A stretch of DNA of 35,084 nucleotides from Betaproteobacteria bacterium. GTDB lineage: Bacteria; Pseudomonadota; Gammaproteobacteria; Burkholderiales; SG8-41. A program made the position numbers and the translations under genes. The stretch is from positions 1 through 35,084 of the forward strand of contig JAQGNH010000242.1 of NCBI GenBank assembly GCA_028291945.1, in the 5' to 3' direction. The notes beneath the pieces were generated by a model that was given only the letters and a program-made list of their open reading frames with translations, was not told the DNA's origin and did not search any database. Below, one piece after another: positions 1 to 9,024 of this stretch (positions are counted from its first letter, which is position 1; each line of letters starts with the position of its first letter).

Positions 1-5
1 GGAAT

Positions 6-37
6 AAACCCCGCCCGCTCAACGGCGGGGTTTTTTT
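6..37 (+). terminator. Rho-independent terminator of an upstream gene
   Basis: A 10-bp stem (AAACCCCGCC at 6-15 with GGCGGGGTTT at 24-33) encloses an 8-nt loop and runs into a T-tract to 37. The A-run on its 5' side might also give weak termination on the other strand. The gene it ends lies outside the window. Confidence 0.9.
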
Positions 38-109
38 GTTGATGCGCGCCGTTCCGACCGGGCGGTATGATAATCGCCTGAAAAATGCATAGCCGGGGGA
101 GATCGTTCA

Positions 110-2242
110 ATGGCTACTGATCAGACGTTGCCCATGATCGACGAAAAAAATCGGCTGGCGGAAGAGGTGCCGCTGACCGAGGAGCAGCGCAGACGGCTCG
201 AAGAGTACATGGAGGAAGAGGAGGGCGCGCTCAACAAGTATGAGGGCCCTCTCGCGGTACTGATGACCGCTCTCGCGGTCGTGATGTCGCTTTTTCATCT
301 CTACGCTGCCGTAGAAATCGTACCGGCCTACCTCCTGCGGCCCGCGCATGTCGCATTCGCGCTTGCGCTCGTATTTCTCCTCTTTCCCGCGACCAAGCGA
401 TTTCGTCACCGCCTTAAATGGTGGGACGTCATCCTGGCGCTGATATCGGTAGCGATCATTGGCTACATCCTTTACTGGGGAGATGCGCTGGGGGACCGCG
501 CAACGGTGCCCACTCTGACCGACGAAATCGTCGGCATCGCACTGATCGCGCTCATCCTCGAGGGCTGTCGCCGCAGCTCGACGTGGATCCTGCCTTTCAT
601 CGTCCTGCTGTTTATCGGCTACGCGCTGTTCGGTCCCTATCTGCCTCCACCGTGGACCCACAAGGGCTACGAGATTCCGCGCCTCGTCGGCCATCTCTAC
701 ATGACGCTCGAGGGTATCTTCGGCACGGCGGTGGATGTGTCGTCGACGCTCATCATCCTGTTCACGATATATGGCGCAGTGTTGCAGTACTCGGGCGCCG
801 GGAAATTTTTCATCGATTTTTCGTTCGCGGCGATGGGTGGCAAACCCTCCAGCGCAGGCCGCGCGATCGTTTTGGGCTCGTTTCTGCTCGGCGGTCCTTC
901 AGGCTCGGGCGTCGCGACCACGGTCACTCTCGGCTCGGTCGGGTGGCCGCTGCTGCAGCGGTCGGGTTACGGGAAGGAGGCGGCGGGTGGCTTGCTCGCC
1001 GCGGGGGGGCTCGGCGCGATACTGTCGCCGCCGGTGCTCGGTGCAGCCGCTTTTCTCATTGCCGAGTTCCTGAAGATCTCGTACTTGGACGTGATCCTGA
1101 TGGCGACCGTCCCGACGTTTCTGTATTACCTCGGGATCTTCATCATGGTCGAGATCGACGCGCGCAAATTCGGGATGGCGACGGTGGTTCTCGAGAAGCA
1201 GCAGACCGCGCTCGTGCTCGCGAAGCGCTACTGGTTTCACTTTGTTTCGCTGATCGCTATCGTCGTATTCATGCTGATCGGCTACTCGCCCGTCCTGTCG
1301 GTATTCTGGGCGACGGTCACCACAGCGGTGCTGTCATTCCTGCGGCGCGATACCGCAATCATTTCTTATGACTGGATCCAGGGCAAGCAGCCCTGGATCA
1401 GGGGCTTCTGGAATTCGGGTCTCATCAAAGCGCTCGAAGGCGGCTCGATCAGCATGTTGAATGTCGCGATGACGTGCGCATCGGCGGGCATTATCGTGGG
1501 CGTGGTTACGCTTACCGGCCTGGGACTCAAGTTCAGCGCGATCGTGCTCGACTATGCGGAATCCGGAGCGCAGGGGCTGGTGAGCTTGTGGGCGGTTTTC
1601 GGTGCGGAGCGCACGCCGGCGCTCCTGCATGACATGCGCCTGTTGCTTACGGCCGTATTCACGTCCCTCATCGTGTGGATCGTCGGACTCGCCGTTCCGG
1701 TGACTGCCTCATACATCATTTGCGCGGTCATCGCTGCACCCGCGTTGATCAAGCTCGGTGTGCCCGACTTTGCCGCACACATGTTCATTTTCTACTATGC
1801 GGTACTTTCAGAAGTGTCACCGCCGACTGCGTTGTCGCCCTTTGCAGCTGCGGCCATCACGGGCGGAGGCCCCTATCGCACGACGCTGCAATCATGGAAA
1901 TACACGGCGCCGGCGTTCCTCGTACCGTTTATGTTCGTGCTCGATCCGTCCGGCACCGGGCTGCTACTGACGGGCTCGTTCAAAACCTTGGCGCAGGCAG
2001 ACTGGGGATCGGTTGCGCGCGTGACGATCACGGCCGCGTTCGGCATCGCGGCGCTCGCAGGTGGTTTGCAAGGCTGGCTCTTTCGCAAAACGACGCTGCT
2101 GGAGCGCTGGATGCTGATCGCTGCCGGGCTCATGCTCGTCTATCCTGGCGCGATCTTCGACTACATCGGCTTTGCGCTGGTGATCGTCGTGGTTGTTCTA
2201 CAAAAGCTTCGCGGCGCGGTGATTGTCCCCGCCACTCATTAA
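110..2242 (+). CDS. Fused TRAP transporter permease (DctQ-DctM, TAXI type)
   Basis: Predicted inner-membrane permease of a secondary tripartite ATP-independent periplasmic transporter, importing an organic acid or amino acid with a cation gradient. The 710 residues open with a charged, Glu-rich cytoplasmic tail (about 1-45). About four membrane segments follow in DctQ-like style (about 45-160), then a long DctM-type domain with many hydrophobic helices. The DctM signature is visible at GGPSGSGVATT and in the AGGLGAILSPPVLG stretch. The length fits the 4TM/12TM fusion class that normally works with a TAXI periplasmic receptor. No receptor lies in the window, and a terminator sits about 70 bases upstream, so the receptor may be the preceding gene or be encoded elsewhere. 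The ATG at 110 follows a purine-rich GGGGGAGA. ogt starts 3 bases after the stop. The substrate is unknown. Confidence 0.9.
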   Translation: MATDQTLPMIDEKNRLAEEVPLTEEQRRRLEEYMEEEEGALNKYEGPLAVLMTALAVVMSLFHLYAAVEIVPAYLLRPAHVAFALALVFLLFPATKRFRHRLKWWDVILALISVAIIGYILYWGDALGDRATVPTLTDEIVGIALIALILEGCRRSSTWILPFIVLLFIGYALFGPYLPPPWTHKGYEIPRLVGHLYMTLEGIFGTAVDVSSTLIILFTIYGAVLQYSGAGKFFIDFSFAAMGGKPSSAGRAIVLGSFLLGGPSGSGVATTVTLGSVGWPLLQRSGYGKEAAGGLLAAGGLGAILSPPVLGAAAFLIAEFLKISYLDVILMATVPTFLYYLGIFIMVEIDARKFGMATVVLEKQQTALVLAKRYWFHFVSLIAIVVFMLIGYSPVLSVFWATVTTAVLSFLRRDTAIISYDWIQGKQPWIRGFWNSGLIKALEGGSISMLNVAMTCASAGIIVGVVTLTGLGLKFSAIVLDYAESGAQGLVSLWAVFGAERTPALLHDMRLLLTAVFTSLIVWIVGLAVPVTASYIICAVIAAPALIKLGVPDFAAHMFIFYYAVLSEVSPPTALSPFAAAAITGGGPYRTTLQSWKYTAPAFLVPFMFVLDPSGTGLLLTGSFKTLAQADWGSVARVTITAAFGIAALAGGLQGWLFRKTTLLERWMLIAAGLMLVYPGAIFDYIGFALVIVVVVLQKLRGAVIVPATH

Positions 2243-2245
2243 GTC

Positions 2246-2722
2246 ATGCTCGAGTCCTACCACGCCAAGCTTCAAACGCCGTTCGCCGTGCTCGGCATAC
2301 GCACGCTCGGTGTGCGCGTGACGGATATCGACTATTTACCGGTAGGCGTTGCCTGCCTTTCACCGCTCAACAAAGTTGCAGAGCGGGCGTGCCGCGAAAT
2401 CGAGCGCTATCTCGTCGATCCCGAGTATCGGGTGCGAGTGTCTTTCACGTACCAGGGCACGGTTTTCCAGTGCAAAGTCTGGAAGCAGATCGCCGCAATT
2501 GCCGCCGGCCGTACGCTCACGTATAACGACATCGCGCGCATGTTACGCACCGCGCCGCGCCCCGTCGGCGGTGCGTGCGGGTCCAACCGCATTCCGATCG
2601 TGATTCCCTGCCATCGCGTCGTGAGCGCCACCGGGCTGGGTGGATTCATGCGCGGCGTCGGCGACCAGGCGCTCGATATCAAACGCTGGTTGTTGCGCCA
2701 CGAAGGTGTTGCGGTTTCATAA
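2246..2722 (+). CDS. ogt: Methylated-DNA--[protein]-cysteine S-methyltransferase
   Basis: Suicide repair enzyme that moves the alkyl group of O6-alkylguanine (or O4-alkylthymine) onto its own cysteine. The 158-residue protein carries the PCHRV active-site box at 121-125 with acceptor Cys122. RPVGGACGSN, around 105-114, corresponds to the DNA-binding/arginine-finger segment. The size fits single-domain Ogt/MGMT rather than the larger Ada, and no AraC-like domain is present. It begins 3 bases after the TRAP permease stop, so it is probably co-transcribed, although a functional link is unlikely. xerD follows after 57 bases. Confidence 0.93.
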   Translation: MLESYHAKLQTPFAVLGIRTLGVRVTDIDYLPVGVACLSPLNKVAERACREIERYLVDPEYRVRVSFTYQGTVFQCKVWKQIAAIAAGRTLTYNDIARMLRTAPRPVGGACGSNRIPIVIPCHRVVSATGLGGFMRGVGDQALDIKRWLLRHEGVAVS

Positions 2723-2779
2723 GGACGTCAGCCGATTCCAAATCAAACGCGAGCGGCGAGTCCCGCGCGGAGCGCGACG

Positions 2780-3691
2780 GTGGGCAGCCGCACAGCACAG
2801 GCGGGAGACCCGCTTCTCGATGAGTTCTGCGATGCCCTGTGGCTGGAAGACGGCCTCGCCCGCAACACGCTCGAAAGTTACCGGCGCGATGCGCGCCAGT
2901 TTGGCGAGTGGCTCCATCGCTCGACCGGCAAGGATCTGCTCAGCGCGCATCATGGGGACATTCAGGGATACCTGGGTTACTTGTTCGCGCGGAAAGCGCG
3001 CGCGACCAGCGCGGCACGGCTGCTGTCGAGCCTCAAGCGTTTTTACCGTTATCTCGTGCGCGGCGGAAAGGTATCAGCCGATCCAACGCTCAAGATCGAA
3101 GCGCCGGCGCTGCCTCGCGGTTTGCCCAAGAGCCTCACGGAAGCCGACGTCGAAAGTCTGCTCGACGCGCCGAACGTGGACACCCCTCTCGGCCTGCGTG
3201 ACAAAGCCATGCTCGAGATGCTGTACGCGAGCGGTCTGCGAGTGTCCGAGCTCGTCACGCTCAAAGCGGTGCAGGTCAGCCGCGACATGGGTGTCGTGCG
3301 CGTGGTGGGCAAGGGCTCGAAGGAACGCCTCGTGCCGCTCGGAGAAGAAGCGCTCGCGTGGCTCACTCGATATCTCGCCGAAGCGCGGCCGGTGCTGCTT
3401 GCTGGCAAGGCGTCAGACGATCTCTTTGTCACGTCACGTCGCGAAAGCATGACGCGGCAAGCGTTCTGGTATTTGATAAAACGTTATGCGGTCCGCGTTT
3501 CTCTTGACAAGCCTATTTCACCGCATACGCTGCGGCATGCATTTGCGACACATTTGCTGAATCACGGTGCAGATTTGCGCGTCGTCCAATTGCTGCTCGG
3601 ACATTCGGATATTTCCACGACGCAGATTTACACCCACGTTGCGCGGGAACGATTGAAGCAGCTGCACGCTAAGCATCACCCGCGAGGGTGA
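2780..3691 (+). CDS. xerD: Site-specific tyrosine recombinase XerD
   Basis: Partner of XerC in resolving chromosome dimers at dif during division. The 303-residue protein has an N-terminal SAM-like core-binding domain (about 10-95) and a C-terminal catalytic domain. The full set of tyrosine recombinase residues is visible: Arg154 (SGLRVSEL), Lys178, His249 and Arg252 (HTLRHAFATH), His275 (LLGHSDIST) and nucleophile Tyr284 (QIYTHV). The start is GTG at 2780; the nearest downstream ATG is out of frame. XerD is preferred over XerC because of overall resemblance and the usual betaproteobacterial neighbourhood, but the two are close paralogues. The last codons and stop are inside a strong hairpin described separately. 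Confidence 0.92.
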   Translation: MGSRTAQAGDPLLDEFCDALWLEDGLARNTLESYRRDARQFGEWLHRSTGKDLLSAHHGDIQGYLGYLFARKARATSAARLLSSLKRFYRYLVRGGKVSADPTLKIEAPALPRGLPKSLTEADVESLLDAPNVDTPLGLRDKAMLEMLYASGLRVSELVTLKAVQVSRDMGVVRVVGKGSKERLVPLGEEALAWLTRYLAEARPVLLAGKASDDLFVTSRRESMTRQAFWYLIKRYAVRVSLDKPISPHTLRHAFATHLLNHGADLRVVQLLLGHSDISTTQIYTHVARERLKQLHAKHHPRG

Positions 3692-3710
3692 TGCTTAGAG
3701 AGCAGCGTGC
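3664..3710. other. Large perfect hairpin covering the xerD stop codon
   Basis: A 13-bp perfect inverted repeat (3669-3681 with 3686-3698) flanks the 4-nt loop GCGA. An outer 7-bp pair, GCACGCT (3664-3670) with AGCGTGC (3704-3710), extends it or competes with it. The xerD stop at 3689-3691 is within the right arm, so the repeat encodes the C-terminal residues. No T-run follows on either strand, so it does not look like an ordinary intrinsic terminator. It may block 3' exonucleases or be a Rho-assisted end. Confidence 0.8.
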
Positions 3711-3828
3711 ACGCCGGTAAACGAACAGAGCGAAACCCAAGGTTTCCCTCCGTAACCTGCCTGCCTACGGGCTCGCACCTGATGACTCTCGCCGAAAACG
3801 CTGCGTAGCATCAGCGGACCGACGTGGT

Positions 3829-4182
3829 CTACGTTTTAGTTCCGCGTTCGATCGTGACACCGAGGCGCTTGACGCCTTTGAGCGCGCCGAGCTTGGTCAC
3901 GCTCGCGCGTATCCAGGGTGCCCCGAATTCGCCCATCACAAGTTGTGCGATGTGCTCAGCGAGTGCTTCGACGAGCAGAAAACGGTTTTCGGCGAGACTT
4001 TGCTCGATGCGCCCGACCACTCTCGCGTAATCGATGGTGTCTCCGATCTTGTCGGAGCGCTTTGCGCGCGGAGGTAAGCCGATCTCGAGATCGAGCTGCA
4101 CAGTTTGCGGTACGCGGCGTTCCCACTCATACACGCCGATGAGGATCTCGAGCCGGAAATCGCTGATGAAAATCGTATCCAT
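3829..4182 (-). CDS. folB: Dihydroneopterin aldolase
   Basis: Cleaves 7,8-dihydroneopterin to 6-hydroxymethyl-7,8-dihydropterin and glycolaldehyde in folate synthesis. The 117-residue protein has the usual length. Family landmarks are GVYEWERR with the pterin-binding-region Glu (about 19-21), DTIDYARV (48-55), and the C-terminal strand around VTKLGALKGVKRLGV with Lys97 in the catalytic lysine position. It is convergent with xerD and divergent from plsY, with 111 bases between the folB and plsY starts. The folB-plsY-tsaD arrangement is common in betaproteobacteria. Confidence 0.92.
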   Translation of the reverse strand: MDTIFISDFRLEILIGVYEWERRVPQTVQLDLEIGLPPRAKRSDKIGDTIDYARVVGRIEQSLAENRFLLVEALAEHIAQLVMGEFGAPWIRASVTKLGALKGVKRLGVTIERGTKT

Positions 4183-4293
4183 CTTCAGGTCAGGGCTGGC
4201 AGTTCAGCAATGAGAATTCGGGGCTCACGCGCCGGTACGGTGGAGCATGCTGCGATTCGCGTAAAATTCGAGGCTCATTGTATGTGAAAAGAC

Positions 4294-4911
4294 GTGGTGA
4301 CCTTGACGCTGACGCTGATCGCCTATCTCATCGGATCGTTTTCGTTCGCGGTCATTACAAGCCGCGCGTTCGGACTTCCTGATCCGCGTACCTACGGTTC
4401 CGGCAATCCTGGCGCAACCAACGTGTTGCGCACGGGAAAGAAATGGGCTGCGGCGCTGACTTTACTGGGCGACGGCGCAAAAGGCTGGCTTGCCGTCGTC
4501 ATTGCGTCGCGCTTCGCGGAGCCCGCTTCCAGTGAAGCTACGATGGCTGCGGCGGCGCTTGCGGTCGTTCTGGGTCACATGTATCCGGTCTTCTTCCGCT
4601 TTCAGGGCGGCAAGGGGGTGGCAACCTCGCTCGGCGTGCTCTTCGGTCTTGATGTTCGTGTGGCGTTCGGCACGCTCGCGACCTGGCTCATCATCGCGGG
4701 CTTTTTCCGGATCTCATCGCTCGCGGCGCTGATCGCGGCGCTATTTGCGCCGTTCTTCATGCTGTTGGTGTATCAGAACGCCGGACATCCCTATTTCATT
4801 TCAGTTGCGATCATCGCCCTGCTGCTGATCTGGCGTCACAGAAGGAATATTCGTAAGCTCCTGGAGGGCACCGAAGGACGCCTTGGAAGCGGCAAGCGGC
4901 CTTCGCGCTGA
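4294..4911 (+). CDS. plsY: Acyl-phosphate:glycerol-3-phosphate acyltransferase
   Basis: Integral membrane enzyme that uses acyl-phosphate (made by PlsX) to acylate sn-glycerol-3-phosphate, the first step of phospholipid synthesis. The 205-residue protein is strongly hydrophobic. It has the glycine-rich loops of the family: GSGNPGATNVLRTG at about 35-48 and the later FQGGKGVATSLG loop. The start is one of two tandem GTG codons (4294 or 4297). A weak TAAAAT at 4262-4267 could be its -10 element, without a convincing -35. The end is convergent with tsaD, 51 bases away, with no obvious terminator between them. Confidence 0.93.
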   Translation: MVTLTLTLIAYLIGSFSFAVITSRAFGLPDPRTYGSGNPGATNVLRTGKKWAAALTLLGDGAKGWLAVVIASRFAEPASSEATMAAAALAVVLGHMYPVFFRFQGGKGVATSLGVLFGLDVRVAFGTLATWLIIAGFFRISSLAALIAALFAPFFMLLVYQNAGHPYFISVAIIALLLIWRHRRNIRKLLEGTEGRLGSGKRPSR

Positions 4912-4962
4912 GATCGGGTCGCATAAGCTCAATGCGAAGGATGGGATCGTTCGGGACAAACG

Positions 4963-5994
4963 CTAGACGGTTCCTGCACTCGGCGGCAGCAGTTCTGCCA
5001 GATCCCAGCGCGGCCTGACGGAAAAGCGGAGCACGTCTTTCGCCTCGCGCTGTTCGAGGCGTTTCGCGCCCGCGAATGCGATCATCGCCCCGTTATCCGT
5101 GCAGAACTCGAGGTCGGGGTAATACACCGTGTATCCCTCGCGCTCGGCGCGTGTGGTCAACGCGTGCCGCAGCAATCGATTTGCGCCGACGCCGCCAGCA
5201 ACCACGAGGCGAGTCAAATCCGTCTGCTCCAAGGCCGCGAGCGCCTTCGCGACGAGAACGTCGACAATGGCAGCTTGAACTTCCGCCGCGAGATCAGCGC
5301 GGGTGTCATCGTCGAGCGGCTTTTCCTTGGACGCAAGCAGGACTGCCGTCTTGAGCCCGCTGAAGCTGAAGTTGAGATCGCCGCTTGTAAGCAGCGGCCG
5401 CGGGAGCTTGTAGCGTCCGGCGCGTCCGCGTTCGGCGAGCCTCGCAATAGCGGGACCGCCGGGATATCCGAGACCCATGAGCTTCGCACTTTTGTCAAAA
5501 GCCTCACCGGCCGCATCGTCGAGTGTTTCACCGAGCAGTGTGTAATCGCCGACGCCGCTTACCCGCATCAGCTGGGTGTGGCCACCCGAAACGAGCAGCG
5601 CCACAAAGGGAAAGTCCGGGGCCGGATCGGACAGGAGTGGTGAGAGCAGATGCCCTTCCAGATGATGCAGCCCGAGCGCGGGGACACCGAGCGCGTACGC
5701 CATCCCGTGCGCGGCGCTCGCGCCGACCAGCAGGGCACCCGCCAGGCCTGGGCCTTCGGTGTAGGCGATTGCTCCGATATCGCGTATCGACAGATGCGTC
5801 TCTGAGAGTATCTGTTGAGTCAGCGGCAACAGCCTGCGGATATGGTCCCGGGAAGCGAGCTCCGGCACGACGCCGCCGTAGTCCGCATGCATGGCCACCT
5901 GCGAGTACAAGGCATGGGCGAGCAGCCCTTTCGCGCTGTCGTACAGCGCGACGCCGGTCTCGTCACACGACGTTTCGATACCCAGGACCACCAT
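4963..5994 (-). CDS. tsaD: tRNA N6-adenosine threonylcarbamoyltransferase TsaD
   Basis: Transfers the threonylcarbamoyl group from TC-AMP to A37 of ANN-decoding tRNAs (t6A), acting with TsaB, TsaE and TsaC. The 343-residue protein has the ASKHA ATPase fold. It opens [14 protein letters not shown], has the metal-binding HHLEGH motif (His111, His115), a VSGGHTQL loop and a [10 protein letters not shown] nucleotide loop near the C-terminus. The open frame extends 23 residues upstream, but that extension overlaps the rpsU promoter region and has no family resemblance. The ATG at 5994 gives the normal family start and length. Confidence 0.94.
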   Translation of the reverse strand: MVVLGIETSCDETGVALYDSAKGLLAHALYSQVAMHADYGGVVPELASRDHIRRLLPLTQQILSETHLSIRDIGAIAYTEGPGLAGALLVGASAAHGMAYALGVPALGLHHLEGHLLSPLLSDPAPDFPFVALLVSGGHTQLMRVSGVGDYTLLGETLDDAAGEAFDKSAKLMGLGYPGGPAIARLAERGRAGRYKLPRPLLTSGDLNFSFSGLKTAVLLASKEKPLDDDTRADLAAEVQAAIVDVLVAKALAALEQTDLTRLVVAGGVGANRLLRHALTTRAEREGYTVYYPDLEFCTDNGAMIAFAGAKRLEQREAKDVLRFSVRPRWDLAELLPPSAGTV

Positions 5995-6020
5995 GCAAAA
6001 ATGCGGGAAAGTGAAAGGAT

Positions 6021-6048
6021 TTGATACAAGGGCAGGAATTGATATAAT
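6021..6048 (+). promoter_or_regulatory. Sigma70 promoter of the rpsU operon
   Basis: The -35 TTGATA (6021-6026) and perfect -10 TATAAT (6043-6048) are 16 bp apart, placing the start of transcription near 6055 and leaving a leader of about 60 bases before rpsU. It lies in the divergent gap between tsaD and rpsU and is the strongest sigma70-like promoter I see in the window. Confidence 0.85.
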
Positions 6049-6115
6049 ACGCGCCTTTTTCAAGCAGTTGCACCGCTCTCAGCTTCTGCAGGAGCTGGGA
6101 CTCACAAGGGCCCTC

Positions 6116-6328
6116 ATGCCGACAGTACGCGTCAAGGAAAACGAACCGTTCGAAGTTGCTCTGCGCCGGTTCAAACGCACCGTTGAAAAAACTGGTCTTC
6201 TCACCGAGCTTCGCGCCCGCGAGTATTACGAGAAACCCACCTCTGAGCGCAAGCGCAAGCTTGCTGCAGCGATCAAGCGCCACCACAAGCGCCTGCGCTC
6301 GCAGCTCTTGCCGCCAAAGATGTACTGA
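6116..6328 (+). CDS. rpsU: 30S ribosomal protein bS21
   Basis: Small basic protein of the 30S subunit needed for initiation on natural mRNAs, and first gene of the macromolecular-synthesis operon. The 70-residue product, starting [20 protein letters not shown] and rich in Lys and Arg, matches the family in length and composition. The ATG at 6116 is preceded by GGAGCTGGGA further upstream, with only a loosely spaced ribosome site. An open frame continues upstream in phase, but bS21 proteins begin here. The strong promoter at 6021-6048 drives it. Confidence 0.96.
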   Translation: MPTVRVKENEPFEVALRRFKRTVEKTGLLTELRAREYYEKPTSERKRKLAAAIKRHHKRLRSQLLPPKMY

Positions 6329-6468
6329 GGTCCGGTCAGTCGTCAGTAGTCAAGTCGCCTCGGATCGTGTGCCGGGGCGCTTCCGTTTTTGGGGCGTGGT
6401 TTTCATTGATCGGGACACCCTCGATCCTCTCTTCGTCAAACCGAACCTCACCGAGTAGTCCCGTTACC

Positions 6469-6912
6469 ATGCTGCGCGACCGAATCAATGACGAGCTGAA
6501 AGATGCCATGCGCGCCGGGGACACCCGCCGCCGCGATGCTTTGCGTCTGCTTTCCGCAGCGCTCAAGCAGAAAGAAGTCGATGAGCGTAAGTCTCTGATT
6601 GATAGCGACATCGTCGCCATCATCGACAAGATGATCAAGCAGCGGCGCGATTCGATCGCTCAATTCGAGAAAGGCGGGCGCGCGGATCTGGTCGACAACG
6701 AGCAATTCGAAATATCCGTGCTGGAGCGGTATATGCCCCAGGCGCTGAGCGAGGCCGAGATCGACGCGGCCATCGCCGCTGCGATCGCGGAGACCGGTGC
6801 CAAAGCGCAAAGCGACATGGGAAAAGTGATGGGCCCGCTCAAGGCGAGGCTTGCCGGACGCGCGGACATGGCTAAGGTCTCGGCCCGCGTTAAAAGTAAA
6901 CTCTCCGGATAG
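6469..6912 (+). CDS. GatB/YqeY domain protein
   Basis: A 147-residue, mostly helical protein starting MLRDRINDELKDAMRAGDT, with the YqeY-family middle segment IDKMIKQRRDSIAQFEKGGR and the C-terminal GKVMGPLKARLAGRADM. This fold is the tail domain of the GatB amidotransferase subunit. Standalone members are thought to bind tRNA or aid tRNA-dependent amidation, but their role is not settled. It sits between rpsU and dnaG, as in many proteobacteria. ATG at 6469 is chosen because the upstream extension (from 6367) has no family resemblance. The ribosome site is weak. Confidence 0.9.
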   Translation: MLRDRINDELKDAMRAGDTRRRDALRLLSAALKQKEVDERKSLIDSDIVAIIDKMIKQRRDSIAQFEKGGRADLVDNEQFEISVLERYMPQALSEAEIDAAIAAAIAETGAKAQSDMGKVMGPLKARLAGRADMAKVSARVKSKLSG

Positions 6913-6992
6913 GCTACTCGACCCTTAGCAGAAACGGTTCGAACTCATCGTCGCGACTTCGATCTTCTCTCGCCTCTCCACGGCCATCTCCC

Positions 6993-6998
6993 TATAAT
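6993..6998 (+). promoter_or_regulatory. Candidate -10 element upstream of dnaG
   Basis: A perfect TATAAT lies 83 bases before the dnaG start, in the 169-base gap after the YqeY-like gene. No good -35 is seen 16-18 bp upstream, so it could be a weak or activator-dependent internal promoter of the operon, or chance. Confidence 0.4.
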
Positions 6999-7081
6999 CC
7001 TCGGCATGACGGAGTCGAGGCGCGATCAGCAGCTTCGCAGACTGTGCTCGCACTCCGCACGCGGGCGCTGACACTCCGGAC

Positions 7082-8884
7082 ATGATTCCTCAGCCTTTTA
7101 TCCAGGAGCTTCTGAACCGCGTCGATATCGTCGATATCGTCGATCGTTACGTACGGCTGAAGCGCGCGGGATCCAATTACGTCGCGTGCTGCCCCTTCCA
7201 TTCTGAGAAGAGTCCCTCGTTCACGGTGAGCCCTACCAAGCAGTTCTATCACTGCTTCGGATGCGGCGCGCACGGCACCGCTGTCAGCTTCATGATGGAG
7301 TACGGCGGCATGGGGTTCGTCGACGCCGTAAAAGACCTCGCCCAAAACGTCGGCATGACCGTGCCGGATGAACGGAGTGAGCACTCACAAAAGCGTGTGG
7401 AGCAGAGTGAAGATCTGCATAGCGTGCTATTGACCGCGGCGCAGTATTACCGGGCATGCCTCAAGGACGCGCCTCACGCGATCGCGTATCTAAAGAAGCG
7501 TGGTCTTTCGGGCGATGTAGCCAAGCGATTCGGGATCGGGTATGCGCCAGAGGGTTGGCAGGGGCTGAGTGGGGCGTTTCCCGATTACGGCTCGAAAGCG
7601 CTCGTCGCGGCAGGACTCGTCAAGCAGAGCGAAGATGGGAAGCGCTACGACCTGTTCCGCAACCGCATCATGTTCCCGATCGTGGACGTGCGCGGCAACG
7701 TGATCGGCTTCGGCGGACGGGTCCTGGAGAGCGGCGAGCCCAAGTACCTCAACTCGCCTGAAACGCCGGTCTTCGAGAAAGGCCGCGAATTGTATGGGCT
7801 CTACCAGGCCCGGCGGGCTATCCGTGATGTCGGCCGTGTCCTCGTCGTCGAAGGTTATATGGATGTCGTGGCGCTGGCGCAGCATGGTGTTGCCTATGCG
7901 GTTGCGACGCTCGGCACAGCGACCACGAGCCTGCACGTCCAGAAGCTGTTGCGGCAAGCCGACGAGGTGATCTTCTCGTTCGATGGCGATGCGGCGGGCC
8001 GCCGCGCTGCATGGCGGGCGCTTGAAGGAAGTCTGCCTGAGCTGACAGACGGTAAACAGGTGCGCTTCCTATTCCTGCCGCAGGGGGAAGATCCCGACAC
8101 CTATGTACGTCAGCACGGGAAGGAAGGCTTCGAGGCGTGCCTCGAAGGCGCGTTGCCGCTCTCGCGCTGCCTGCTCGACGAGCTCACCGGCCAGGTCGAC
8201 CTCGCGGCCGCCGAAGGCCGCGCAAGTCTCTTGCATGCAGCGAAGCCCCTCGTCAGCCGGCTCCAGAACAATGCATTTCGCGCGCAGGTCCTCGGCGAGC
8301 TTGCGGACAAGGCGAGACTCGGAGTTGCTGAAGTGGAGGCACTGTGCGGACTCACGCCCATTGCGAAGAGGAAATCCGTGGCTGTTACGCCGCCGAAATG
8401 GCGTTCCTCACGCGCGTTGTGGCGGACGCTTCTGCGACTCATGATCGATGCGCCTCAACTCGCAGAATCGGTATCGCCCGAGCAGCGGCGCCTGCTCGAA
8501 ACGGACCCTGACTTTGCGCCGGTCCTCGCGCTGGTGGATCACGTGAAAGCGAGCGGCGTTACCCGAGCGGGCGCTTTGCTCGAGGCTGCGCGCGGCTCTC
8601 CCTATGCGGAGCTTTATGCAGAAATTGCCCGTGACAGTTTAAGCGGCACCTCCGAACTCGAGGAAGCCCGGGCGGATTTCGAGGGCGTGCTGGCGAAGCT
8701 CGAACTGAGCTCGGTCGAAGCACAGTACCGGCAACTGTGTGGCAAGACGAGCATGAGCTCAGAAGATCGAGAGCATCTGCATTTGGTTTCGCGCCGCTTG
8801 GCTGAACTTAAAGGGGGGCCGCCGGTCGGAAGGGTTCCCCCGCTTGACCCGCCGCGCGGCGCGCCGCCTCGGGGCGCAATCTGA
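7082..8884 (+). CDS. dnaG: DNA primase
   Basis: Synthesises RNA primers at the replication fork, recruited by DnaB helicase. The 600-residue protein has an N-terminal CHC2 zinc finger (Cys37, His40, Cys58, Cys61). A central RNA polymerase/TOPRIM core follows, with VVEGYMDVVAL supplying the catalytic Glu and FSFDGDAAGRRAA the metal-binding Asp residues. A helical C-terminal part of the size of the DnaB-interaction domain follows, ending in a Pro/Gly/Arg-rich tail. The length is normal. The ATG at 7082 has the expected MIPQPFIQELL beginning. It lies between the YqeY-like gene and rpoD in the classic order. Confidence 0.96.
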   Translation: MIPQPFIQELLNRVDIVDIVDRYVRLKRAGSNYVACCPFHSEKSPSFTVSPTKQFYHCFGCGAHGTAVSFMMEYGGMGFVDAVKDLAQNVGMTVPDERSEHSQKRVEQSEDLHSVLLTAAQYYRACLKDAPHAIAYLKKRGLSGDVAKRFGIGYAPEGWQGLSGAFPDYGSKALVAAGLVKQSEDGKRYDLFRNRIMFPIVDVRGNVIGFGGRVLESGEPKYLNSPETPVFEKGRELYGLYQARRAIRDVGRVLVVEGYMDVVALAQHGVAYAVATLGTATTSLHVQKLLRQADEVIFSFDGDAAGRRAAWRALEGSLPELTDGKQVRFLFLPQGEDPDTYVRQHGKEGFEACLEGALPLSRCLLDELTGQVDLAAAEGRASLLHAAKPLVSRLQNNAFRAQVLGELADKARLGVAEVEALCGLTPIAKRKSVAVTPPKWRSSRALWRTLLRLMIDAPQLAESVSPEQRRLLETDPDFAPVLALVDHVKASGVTRAGALLEAARGSPYAELYAEIARDSLSGTSELEEARADFEGVLAKLELSSVEAQYRQLCGKTSMSSEDREHLHLVSRRLAELKGGPPVGRVPPLDPPRGAPPRGAI

Positions 8885-9024
8885 CGGGTTGAACGCCCGG
8901 GTTGCGAGCCCAATGTGTTCTTTGGCACGCCCGTAGCGCACTTGGCCTGCACTTCGTTGGCACTGAAGCAAAGTTCGGGCCCGGTCACCGGCTCTTAAGT
9001 AATCGAAACAATGGTTTATCGCAG

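Noticed and set aside
1675-2526. 283-codon plus-strand frame across the permease end and ogt
   Set aside because: It is Arg/His/Cys-rich in the way of shadow frames and overlaps two real genes.
3732-3746. Short hairpin GAAACC/GGTTTC after xerD
   Set aside because: The stem is only 6 bp with a 3-nt loop and no T-run; likely chance.
5995-6063. 23-residue N-terminal extension of TsaD
   Set aside because: It overlaps the rpsU promoter, and the family starts at the ATG at 5994.
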